From: JAJAZB01 sp964244295 | GTDB lineage: Bacteria > Bacteroidota > Bacteroidia > Cytophagales > Spirosomataceae | Assembly (NCBI GenBank): GCA_964244295.1 | Contig: CAXTIG010000005.1 | Coordinates: 124,001-188,000, forward strand | Direction: 5' to 3' | DNA length: 64,000 nucleotides | Shown here: positions 7,988 to 14,631 of the stretch, in pieces | Numbering within the stretch: the stretch's first letter is position 1 | Layout of the letters: the number at the start of each line of letters is the position of its first letter | The notes under the pieces: generated by a model | Databases searched by the model: none | Told to the model about the DNA's origin: nothing | What the model saw: the letters and a program-made list of their open reading frames with translations, nothing else | Position numbers and translations under genes: made by a program

Positions 7988-9304
7988 TTATTTCTCAAAC
8001 CTCACCCGAAACTCCGAGGCGTACTCGCTCGTTTTCCCATCCATTTCCTTGAAAAACAGCCGTGCTTCCTGCCCCAGCCGGAGGCAGGTGCGGCGGTTGG
8101 CGATGTCGTCGGGGGTGTTGAGGGGTTGGAGCGAGGGGTACCAAATCGTGTGGCCGGGGCGGTCGAGGAGGAGTTGCGGGGGCGTCCAGTCCTGGGCGTT
8201 GCGGCCTTCGCCGAGGTCGGCGTGGGGGTTGAACGAGATGAAAATCTTCCCGCCCTGCCACGACGGCCCTGTCACGTGGCCCATCAGCATCACCCAGCCG
8301 TTGAGGTAGGTGTTCCAACTCACCGACGGCCCCCAGTGAAAGCCGCCCGTGGGCGACGAGGCCGGGCCACCCCCCGCCGAAGTGGGAATTTGCAGCGAAG
8401 CCACCGGTTGCCCGATGCCGTTGAAGGGGGCCGCGAAACCGTTCCCATCCCAGCGTTGGGCCTTGCCCTGCGGGTTATCCAGGTCGGAGAGCCGAATCCG
8501 GGCCACGCTGATGCACTGCCCCCGGCGCTCGGTGTCGGGCTGGTACGAGGCCGTTTGGTACTGACCGGGATAGCCGTATTCCCCGTAAAACAGGTACAGG
8601 TACTCGCCGCTGGCTACTGCCGAAGGATCACCCACGCCCCCGGCGAAGGTGTTGGAGGTGTTGTGCGGTTTGAGAATCATGCGTGGTTGCAGGTCTTCGA
8701 TAAACAAGCCCCGGTTTTCCCAACTTCGGCCTCCGTCTACCGATTTCATGACCCCGATTCGGCAAACTGCCGCCGCCGAAGTCGGTCCCCGGAGGCCCTG
8801 GGGCCATTTTTCGTCTTTGTACCCCTGCCCGGTTTCGGAATCGTAGGGCAGCGTGGCGGGGTAGTTTTCGTTGTGGTACACGGCAAACAAGGTTTTGCCG
8901 CTGCGGTCGGACGTGTCCTGGTAAACCGTCTCGAACCACACCGCTCCGTGCAGGCCCGGCGTACCGACGGGCGCGTTCGGAGGCATTTTTGGCTCGGTGA
9001 ATTCATCCATTTTTCGGTGAAAGGCTTCGTCGGCATTGCGGCCATCGGAAAACTTCAACTCGTGGGAATAGCCCCAAACCGGGTCTTCGCCGTATTTTCC
9101 CGGAAAAATTCGGAACGTATCGCCTACCCAAGCCTCGGCCATGTTGCAATCGACGAAGGAGTTGAACAGGAATTTTTCGGTGGGAATCAGCTTGACTTTC
9201 GGCTTGACGAATGGCTCGGATTCGGCCTTACGCTCAGAAGGCGACGAACAGGCGAGGCCCAGTAGTAGGGCCACGAAAGTGGTGGCGGCAGAAACGTGGC
9301 GCAT
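7988..9304 (-). CDS. Sialidase-like beta-propeller lipoprotein
   Basis: 438 residues from ATG 9304 (MRHVSAATTFVALLLGLAC). The lipobox cysteine near residue 19 makes it a lipoprotein; longer upstream starts read through the neighbouring gene and are rejected. The body has an Asp-box (SVDGGRSWENRG) and repeated strand blocks such as GVGDPSAVASGEYLYLFYGE and FHWGPSVSWNTYLNGWVMLM. This fits a five- or six-bladed propeller of the sialidase, GH43 or DUF4185 kind. It probably acts on glycans at the cell surface, although no full catalytic set can be assigned. It lies 32 nt downstream of the SMP-30-like gene and is likely in one operon with it. Confidence 0.7.
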   Translation of the reverse strand: MRHVSAATTFVALLLGLACSSPSERKAESEPFVKPKVKLIPTEKFLFNSFVDCNMAEAWVGDTFRIFPGKYGEDPVWGYSHELKFSDGRNADEAFHRKMDEFTEPKMPPNAPVGTPGLHGAVWFETVYQDTSDRSGKTLFAVYHNENYPATLPYDSETGQGYKDEKWPQGLRGPTSAAAVCRIGVMKSVDGGRSWENRGLFIEDLQPRMILKPHNTSNTFAGGVGDPSAVASGEYLYLFYGEYGYPGQYQTASYQPDTERRGQCISVARIRLSDLDNPQGKAQRWDGNGFAAPFNGIGQPVASLQIPTSAGGGPASSPTGGFHWGPSVSWNTYLNGWVMLMGHVTGPSWQGGKIFISFNPHADLGEGRNAQDWTPPQLLLDRPGHTIWYPSLQPLNTPDDIANRRTCLRLGQEARLFFKEMDGKTSEYASEFRVRFEK

Positions 9305-9336
9305 GAACGAAGGTTTGAATGTGAAAACGGAATTTC

Positions 9337-10233
9337 TTACTCCACCCCCTTTACCCGCATCGCCAGCGTGTACACCGATTCGGAGGCGGTGATGAACAGG
9401 GTACGGCGGTCTTTTCCGCCAAAGCACACGTTGCCCACCCAGCGCGAGGGCACGGCAATGGTACCGAGTTTGATTCCGGTGGGGTCGTACACCGTCACGC
9501 CCCGGCCCGTCAGGTAGAGGTTGCCCTGGGCGTCGAGCGTGATGCCGTCGGAGCCTTGCGGCACGTGCAGTTGGCGGTTGCTCAGGCTGCCGTCGGCGTT
9601 GATGGCGTACTTGTAGGTTTTGTTGGCCCGGATGTCGGCTACGTACAGGAATTTCCCATCGGGTGAGCCGACGATGCCGTTGGGCTGCATCAGCGTGCTG
9701 TCCACCAGCACGGCTTGTTGCTTGCCTTTGGGTAAATAGTAGACGTTTTGCCGGGCGAGATCCGGCTTTTTGCGCGCCCAGTAATCGCGTTGGTAGTAGG
9801 GGTCGGTGAAGTAAATGCCACCGTTCGGGTGGAGCCACAAATCATTCGGGCCGTTGAAGCGCTGGCCCTGGTAGTCTTTCAGCAAAACCGTGGCGGCTCC
9901 CTTCGGGCTGATGGACCAGAGTTCGTTTTTCTCGTCGGCACAGGCGAGCAAGGCCCCTTTTTTGTCGAAAAACAAGCCGTTGGAGCGGCCCGTTTTTCCC
10001 AGGAAAAGCGTCAGTTTTCCGTCGGTGCCGTATTTCCAGATTTTGTCGTTGGGTTGGTCGGTGAAGTAAATCGCGCCGCTCTTGTCCACGGCGGGGCCTT
10101 CGGTGAAGGTGAATTGGTCCGAAACCCGGTGTAGTGCCGCGCCCGGGGCCACGACAGAAATTGAATCGAGGCGCTGGGTAAAGCCGGGCAGGGAAATCGT
10201 CAGCAGCAGGGTGAGTTGGGCGAGGCGACGCAT
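9337..10233 (-). CDS. SMP-30/gluconolactonase-family secreted protein
   Basis: 298 residues from ATG 10233 (MRRLAQLTLLLTISLPGFTQ, a signal peptide). The family pattern is clear: FTEGPAVDKSGAIYFTD (metal-binding Glu), FNGPNDLWLHPNGGIYFTDP (Asn ligand) and QGSDGITLDAQGNLY (Asp ligand), spread over a six-bladed propeller. Members hydrolyse sugar lactones or related esters with a divalent metal; the substrate here is unknown but probably periplasmic. A -7-like TACTTTTG at 10265-10258 (minus) would give a short leader. It is transcribed towards the sialidase-like lipoprotein, suggesting a joint role in sugar processing. Confidence 0.85.
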   Translation of the reverse strand: MRRLAQLTLLLTISLPGFTQRLDSISVVAPGAALHRVSDQFTFTEGPAVDKSGAIYFTDQPNDKIWKYGTDGKLTLFLGKTGRSNGLFFDKKGALLACADEKNELWSISPKGAATVLLKDYQGQRFNGPNDLWLHPNGGIYFTDPYYQRDYWARKKPDLARQNVYYLPKGKQQAVLVDSTLMQPNGIVGSPDGKFLYVADIRANKTYKYAINADGSLSNRQLHVPQGSDGITLDAQGNLYLTGRGVTVYDPTGIKLGTIAVPSRWVGNVCFGGKDRRTLFITASESVYTLAMRVKGVE

Positions 10234-10356
10234 GGGAAAATTTTTCGGTGAAAAAGCCAAAAGTAAGCAACCGGGTGTAGGGCCAGTTTATTAGCCCCCG
10301 CGCGGCGTCCGCTGATTTTAATCAGGGGAAAGAAGGGCAGTCGGAGGCGGATTGTG

Positions 10357-10449
10357 AACCGTTTCAACGGTTTTGTGGCCGCAAAACCGTTGAAACGGTT
10401 TCCCCCAATGAATCCCGTCGGCGCCTTTTCCCACCACTCAAGTGGTGGG
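10357..10449. repeat. Two-hairpin intergenic repeat, copy 1
   Basis: The first hairpin has 19-nt arms (10357-10375 and 10382-10400), built around AACCGTTTCAACGGTT. The second is CCCACCACT/AGTGGTGGG (10430-10438 and 10441-10449), followed by CTGATAAA. A diverged copy with the same order sits at 39337-39399. Confidence 0.7.
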
Positions 10450-10500
10450 CTGATAAACGAATTCTACTTCCTAAGCAACCAATTCCATCGCTTCAGCAGA

Positions 10501-10570
10501 TTTAAACCGCCAAGACGCCAAGAACGCGAAGGGTAACTCCTTCGCGTTCTTGGCGTCTTGGCGGTTTAAA
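10501..10570. repeat. 32-bp perfect inverted repeat downstream of sdhB
   Basis: Arms 10501-10532 and 10539-10570 are exact complements around the 6-nt loop GTAACT. The core reads CCGCCAAGACGCCAAGAACG. It starts 22 nt beyond the sdhB stop and could act as a transcription stop or mRNA stabiliser. On the minus strand the distal arm ends in AAA rather than a long T-tract, so the terminator role is not certain. Confidence 0.75.
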
Positions 10571-10591
10571 AAATTCCCTAAATCCGACTCG

Positions 10592-11356
10592 TCAGGCGTT
10601 CGTCGAAGACAAACTGGCCCCGTAGTATTCCCGGTTCATCCGGGCGATGTTGGTCATGCTGATGCCTTTGGGGCATTCCGCCGAGCAGGCCCCCGTGTTG
10701 GTGCAGGCCCCGAAACCTTCTTCGTCCATCTGAGCGACCATTTTTTCGGCCCGAACCCGGCGCTCGGCCTGGCCCTGGGGCAGCAGCGAAAGCTGGGCGA
10801 TTTTGGCCGAGGTGAAGAGCATCGCCGAGGCGTTTTTGCAGGCCGCCACGCAGGCCCCGCAGCCGATGCAGGCCGCCGCCATGAAGGCATCGTCGGCATT
10901 TTCCTTGCGCACGGGCAGGCTGTTGGCATCCTGGGCGTTGCCGGTGTTGACCGACACGTACCCGCCCGCCGAGATGATGCGGTCGAAGGCAGTGCGGTCC
11001 ACGGCCAGGTCTTTCAGCACTGGAAAAGCCGCTGCCCGCCAGGGTTCCACCGTGATGGTGTCGCCGTCGCTGAAGCTGCGCATGTGCAACTGGCAGGTGG
11101 TCACCTGCTTAGGACCGTGGGGCCGCCCGTTGATGTACATGGCACAGGAGCCGCAAATGCCCTCGCGGCAGTCGTGGTCGAAGGTGACGGGTTCCTTGCC
11201 GGTGTCGATGAGTTGTCCGTTGAGCACGTCGAACATTTCGAGGAACGACATATCGGGCGAAATGCCGCTGAGCTGGTAGGTCTCGAAGCGGCCTTCGGTG
11301 TTGCGGTTTTTCTGACGCCAGACTTCCAGGGTCAGGTTCATGCTTTCTTGGCTCAT
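10592..11356 (-). CDS. sdhB: Succinate dehydrogenase/fumarate reductase iron-sulfur subunit
   Basis: 254 residues from ATG 11356 (MSQESMNLTLEVWRQKN). An upstream ATG at 11380 lies inside a repeat and is rejected. All three iron-sulfur clusters are visible: a plant-type [2Fe-2S] site CREGICGSC with a later C in VTTCQ, then CIGCGACVAAC and CTNTGACSAECPKG for the [4Fe-4S] and [3Fe-4S] clusters. It passes electrons from the flavoprotein to the membrane quinone site in complex II. It is the last gene of sdhCAB, as usual in Bacteroidota. Confidence 0.95.
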   Translation of the reverse strand: MSQESMNLTLEVWRQKNRNTEGRFETYQLSGISPDMSFLEMFDVLNGQLIDTGKEPVTFDHDCREGICGSCAMYINGRPHGPKQVTTCQLHMRSFSDGDTITVEPWRAAAFPVLKDLAVDRTAFDRIISAGGYVSVNTGNAQDANSLPVRKENADDAFMAAACIGCGACVAACKNASAMLFTSAKIAQLSLLPQGQAERRVRAEKMVAQMDEEGFGACTNTGACSAECPKGISMTNIARMNREYYGASLSSTNA

Positions 11357-11373
11357 TTTTCCGATACTAAAAC

Positions 11374-11468
11374 CTGTCATTCTGAGCTTGCGAAGAACCT
11401 TTCGCCTCCACTAACAAACTATTTGGGAGGCAAGCGCGAAAGTTCCCTCACTACGTTCGGGATGACAG
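11374..11468. repeat. Imperfect inverted repeat between sdhA and sdhB
   Basis: The outer ends CTGTCAT (11374) and ATGACAG (to 11468) pair, with an inner pair GCCTCC/GGAGGC. It is one of four loci in the window where a GTCAT or GTCAC end pairs with ATGAC or GTGAC around an intergenic hairpin (also 28386, 50921 and 55949). It could set the sdhA/sdhB mRNA ratio. Confidence 0.65.
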
Positions 11469-11479
11469 CGGTGAGGTGG

Positions 11480-13468
11480 TTATTTATAACTCCGCTGCGC
11501 GATTTTGATGTTTTCAAAAACCAGGTCTTCCTTGTTCAACGTCCAGTTGCTTTCGCCCGCGTAGGCCCAGGCGGCCACGTAGGCGAAGTTTTCATCGTCG
11601 CGGCGGGCCTCACCGTCTTCGGTCTGGAATTCCTCGCGGAAGTGGCCCCCGCAGGATTCCTCGCGGTTGAGTGCGTCGCGGCACATCAGCTCGCCGAGTT
11701 CGATGAAATCGGCCACGCGACCGGCTTTTTCCAGTTCCGGGTTCATGTCGTCGGCGCTGCCGGGAATCCGCACGTCGCTCCAGAATTCCTTTTTCAGGGC
11801 CTGAATTTCCTGAATTGCCTCCCGCAAACCCTGGGCATTGCGGGCCATGCCGCACTTGTCCCACATGATTTTGCCGAGCTTTTTGTGAAACGTATCCACC
11901 GACTGCTTGCCCTGGATAGCCATCAGTCTGGTAATCCGCTCGTTCACTTCTTTTTCGGCTTTCACAAACGCCTCGCTGTCGGTCGGAATGGCCTTCGTCC
12001 GGATTTCCCCGGCCAGGTAGGCCCCGATGGTGTAGGGCAGCACGAAGTAGCCGTCGGCCAGCCCTTGCATCAGGGCCGAAGCGCCGAGGCGGTTGGCCCC
12101 GTGGTCGGAGAAGTTGGCTTCGCCCAGCGCGTAAAGTCCCGGCACGTTGGTCATCAGGTTGTAATCGACCCAGAGTCCGCCCATCGTGTAGTGAACGGCG
12201 GGGTAAATCCGCATCGCCACCTCGTAGGGGTTTTCGCCGGTAATCTGTTGGTACATATCGAACAGGTTGCCGTATTTTTCCTTCACCACGGCCACGCCCA
12301 GTTCCTGAATTTGCGCGTCGCTGGGGTTGTGGAGGTTGTTTTTACCCACTTCGATTTTTCCGTAACGGAGAATAGCGTCGGCAAAATCGAGGTACACGGC
12401 CATTTTCGAACTGCCCACGCCGTAGCCTTCGTCGCAGCGTTCTTTGGCGGCGCGGCTGGCGATGTCGCGGGGTACGAGGTTGCCGAAGGCCGGGTAGCGG
12501 CGTTCGAGGTAGTAATCACGCTCGGCTTCGGGAATGTCCCTGGGGTTGCGGTCGTCGCCTTTTTTGAGCGGCACCCAAATCCGCCCGTCGTTACGCAACG
12601 ACTCGCTCATCAGCGTCAGCTTCGACTGGTGGTCGCCCGACACGGGAATGCAGGTCGGGTGAATTTGCGTGAAGCAGGGATTCGCCATCATCGCGCCTTT
12701 TTTGTGGGCTTTCCAGGCGGCGGTCACGTTGCTGCCCATCGCGTTGGTGCTCAGGTAAAACACGTTGCCGTAACCGCCCGAACACAGCAGCACGGCGTGG
12801 CCGAAGTGCCGCTCCAGTTCGCCGGTGATGAGGTTGCGGGCAATGATGCCCCGGCATTTGCCGTCGATGGTGACGATGTCCTGCATTTCGTGGCGGGTGT
12901 ACATCGTCACGTTGCCCAGGCTTACCTGGCGTTGCAGGGCCGAGTAGGCCCCCAGCAGCAGTTGCTGGCCGGTTTGCCCGGCGGCGTAAAACGTGCGCTG
13001 CACCTGCGTACCGCCGAAGGAGCGGTTGCTCAACAGGCCGCCGTACTCGCGGGCGAAGGGCACGCCCTGCGCCACGCACTGGTCGATGATGCTGCCCGAC
13101 ACTTCGGCCAGGCGGTACACGTTGCCCTCACGGCTGCGGTAGTCGCCGCCTTTGATGGTGTCGTAGAAAAGCCGGTAGATGGAGTCGCCGTCGTTCTGGT
13201 AATTTTTGGCGGCGTTGATGCCGCCCTGCGCGGCGATGGAGTGCGCCCGGCGGGGGGAATCCTGGTAGCAGAAGGCCTTAACTTTGTAGCCCAGTTCGGC
13301 CAGCGTAGCCGCCGCCGAAGCCCCGGCTAGGCCGGTGCCCACCACGAGCACTTCGATGCTGCGTTTATTGGCCGGGTTAACGAGCGGCACCGTCGAGCGG
13401 TACTTGGTCCACTTCGTTTCGAGCGGCCCGTCGGGTATTTTGGCGTCCAGGTTGGGGGAAGAGGCCAT
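11480..13468 (-). CDS. sdhA: Succinate dehydrogenase/fumarate reductase flavoprotein subunit
   Basis: 662 residues. The FAD-binding Rossmann motif VVGTGLAGASAAATLAELG lies near residue 43. The conserved HSIAAQGGINAAKN follows, where the His is the usual covalent FAD site. Further on are the active-site stretches HPTCIPVSGDHQSKLTLMSE and VPRDIASRAAKERCDEG, and the late YALGEANFSDHGANRLG. The enzyme oxidises succinate to fumarate on the cytoplasmic face of complex II. The length is typical of the Bacteroidota class B enzyme. It sits between sdhC and sdhB. Confidence 0.95.
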   Translation of the reverse strand: MASSPNLDAKIPDGPLETKWTKYRSTVPLVNPANKRSIEVLVVGTGLAGASAAATLAELGYKVKAFCYQDSPRRAHSIAAQGGINAAKNYQNDGDSIYRLFYDTIKGGDYRSREGNVYRLAEVSGSIIDQCVAQGVPFAREYGGLLSNRSFGGTQVQRTFYAAGQTGQQLLLGAYSALQRQVSLGNVTMYTRHEMQDIVTIDGKCRGIIARNLITGELERHFGHAVLLCSGGYGNVFYLSTNAMGSNVTAAWKAHKKGAMMANPCFTQIHPTCIPVSGDHQSKLTLMSESLRNDGRIWVPLKKGDDRNPRDIPEAERDYYLERRYPAFGNLVPRDIASRAAKERCDEGYGVGSSKMAVYLDFADAILRYGKIEVGKNNLHNPSDAQIQELGVAVVKEKYGNLFDMYQQITGENPYEVAMRIYPAVHYTMGGLWVDYNLMTNVPGLYALGEANFSDHGANRLGASALMQGLADGYFVLPYTIGAYLAGEIRTKAIPTDSEAFVKAEKEVNERITRLMAIQGKQSVDTFHKKLGKIMWDKCGMARNAQGLREAIQEIQALKKEFWSDVRIPGSADDMNPELEKAGRVADFIELGELMCRDALNREESCGGHFREEFQTEDGEARRDDENFAYVAAWAYAGESNWTLNKEDLVFENIKIAQRSYK

Positions 13469-13472
13469 GTTG

Positions 13473-13572
13473 AGTTTTCAGTTTACAGTTTAGCGTTTTC
13501 AGTTAAATCCGTCTTCGCATTTTCAAACTGAACCTAACGATGCAGGCAACTGAAAACGGAAGACTGAAAACT
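13473..13572. repeat. CAGTTTTCAGTTT-type inverted repeat
   Basis: AGTTTTCAGTTTACAGTTTA (from 13473) and its relaxed complement ending ACTGAAAACT (to 13572) flank an approximately 40-nt spacer. The right arm runs into the sdhC stop codon. The same kind of near-tandem sequence is seen at 57869-57949. Confidence 0.6.
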
Positions 13573-14359
13573 ATCCCAGGCTTTTCACGAAAAAATAAAT
13601 CGGCATGGCGGCGAAGCCAATCGGGATGAGGATGGCAAATAGCCCCGCGCCCACCCAGCGAATGAGCGGGTTGTACTTGGGGTGGTTGAGACCGAGCGTC
13701 TGGAAGGCGCTCTGAAATCCGTGGAGCAGGTGGTACGCCAGCGCCCCCATCGCCACCACGTAAAGCAGCACGATGAGCGGGTTGGCAAACCCGTACTCGA
13801 CCTGCTTGTACAAATCGCGGACGATGGTGACTTTACGGCCCGTGGCCTCGTCGAGGTCTTCGACGATGCGGCGCTTCACGGCGTAGTCGGGGGCCAAATC
13901 CTGCGTGCTGACCAACTGCCCGGTGCTGATGTCTTCGGTGTATTTTTTGTACGGCACGTAGCCGAAGCGGTAATCCCACCAGAAATTGCTCAGGTGAACG
14001 GCGATGAAAACCAGCAGGATGGTGCCCAGAATGCCCATGTTGCGGGCTTCCCAGCGGCTGCTGTTGTCCAGCTTTTTATAGCCCACGGGCCTGGCCCGGC
14101 GGTTTTTGTAAGCCAGGTAGAGGCCATCGAAGGCATGGAGCAGGATGAACGCATACAACCCGTAGGAGACGATCTCGATGAGTGGATTGCTGGTCATGAA
14201 CACGGCGTACTTGTTGAATGCCAATCCCTGATCGGCGTAAAACAACTGCGTGTTGCCGATGAGGTGAACAATCAGAAAACTACACAAAAACAGCCCCGAC
14301 AGGGCCATGATGAGTTTTTTGCCAAGTGAACTCGTAAAAAACCGGGTGAGCCAGGACAT
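13571..14359 (-). CDS. sdhC: Succinate dehydrogenase cytochrome b subunit
   Basis: 262 residues with five predicted membrane helices: LIMALSGLFLCSFLIVHLIG, IVSYGLYAFILLHAFDGLYL, NMGILGTILLVFIAVHLSNF, PLIVLLYVVAMGALAYHLLH and GAGLFAILIPIGFAAMPIYF. Histidines placed within the helices (IVHLIG, LLHAFDG, AVHLSNF, YHLLHGF) fit the di-heme cytochrome b of class B complex II, which transfers electrons to menaquinone. A loop of about 60 residues lies between helices 3 and 4. It is the first gene of the operon, with a good promoter upstream. Confidence 0.93.
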   Translation of the reverse strand: MSWLTRFFTSSLGKKLIMALSGLFLCSFLIVHLIGNTQLFYADQGLAFNKYAVFMTSNPLIEIVSYGLYAFILLHAFDGLYLAYKNRRARPVGYKKLDNSSRWEARNMGILGTILLVFIAVHLSNFWWDYRFGYVPYKKYTEDISTGQLVSTQDLAPDYAVKRRIVEDLDEATGRKVTIVRDLYKQVEYGFANPLIVLLYVVAMGALAYHLLHGFQSAFQTLGLNHPKYNPLIRWVGAGLFAILIPIGFAAMPIYFFVKSLG

Positions 14360-14409
14360 ACGAACGGTGACTGATTAAAAGTACCTAAAAACCGGGGAAA
14401 TTCCGGGGT

Positions 14410-14441
14410 CAAAACTACACCTCAAACACGGGGCTGCCAAA
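14410..14441 (-). promoter_or_regulatory. Promoter of sdhCAB
   Basis: On the minus strand TAGTTTTG (14417-14410) matches TAnnTTTG, and TTTG (14441-14438) lies 20 nt upstream. Transcription would start about 45 nt before the sdhC ATG. Confidence 0.5.
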
Positions 14442-14465
14442 GCAGGTTTCCGTTTTTGGGTGAAA

Positions 14466-14489
14466 TAGAACGAATTTAGTTTCGTTCTA
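14466..14489. promoter_or_regulatory. Candidate operator upstream of sdhC
   Basis: A 9-bp dyad, TAGAACGAA (14466-14474) and TTCGTTCTA (14481-14489), with a 6-nt centre, lies 25 nt upstream of the sdhC -33 element in the divergent region shared with the gene at 14632. There is no T-tract. It looks more like a binding site for a dimeric regulator than a terminator. Confidence 0.4.
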
Positions 14490-14631
14490 AGGCCAGACTT
14501 TATCACCTTCGTCTGCCTAACCAGACGTTGATTTTGTTTGTTTATCGCTTAGTAAAATTTGGCTCATCGGGGCAGAAGTTGCCGCCACACGCGGCAAGGG
14601 GTTCGGTGGCCTTTTTCCCGGTTCTGTTTGC

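Noticed and set aside
10550..13330. 926-aa open frame on the plus strand
   Set aside because: It lies opposite sdhA and sdhB, has low-complexity H/V/G/A content and no family pattern; GC-rich coding DNA gives such antisense frames.
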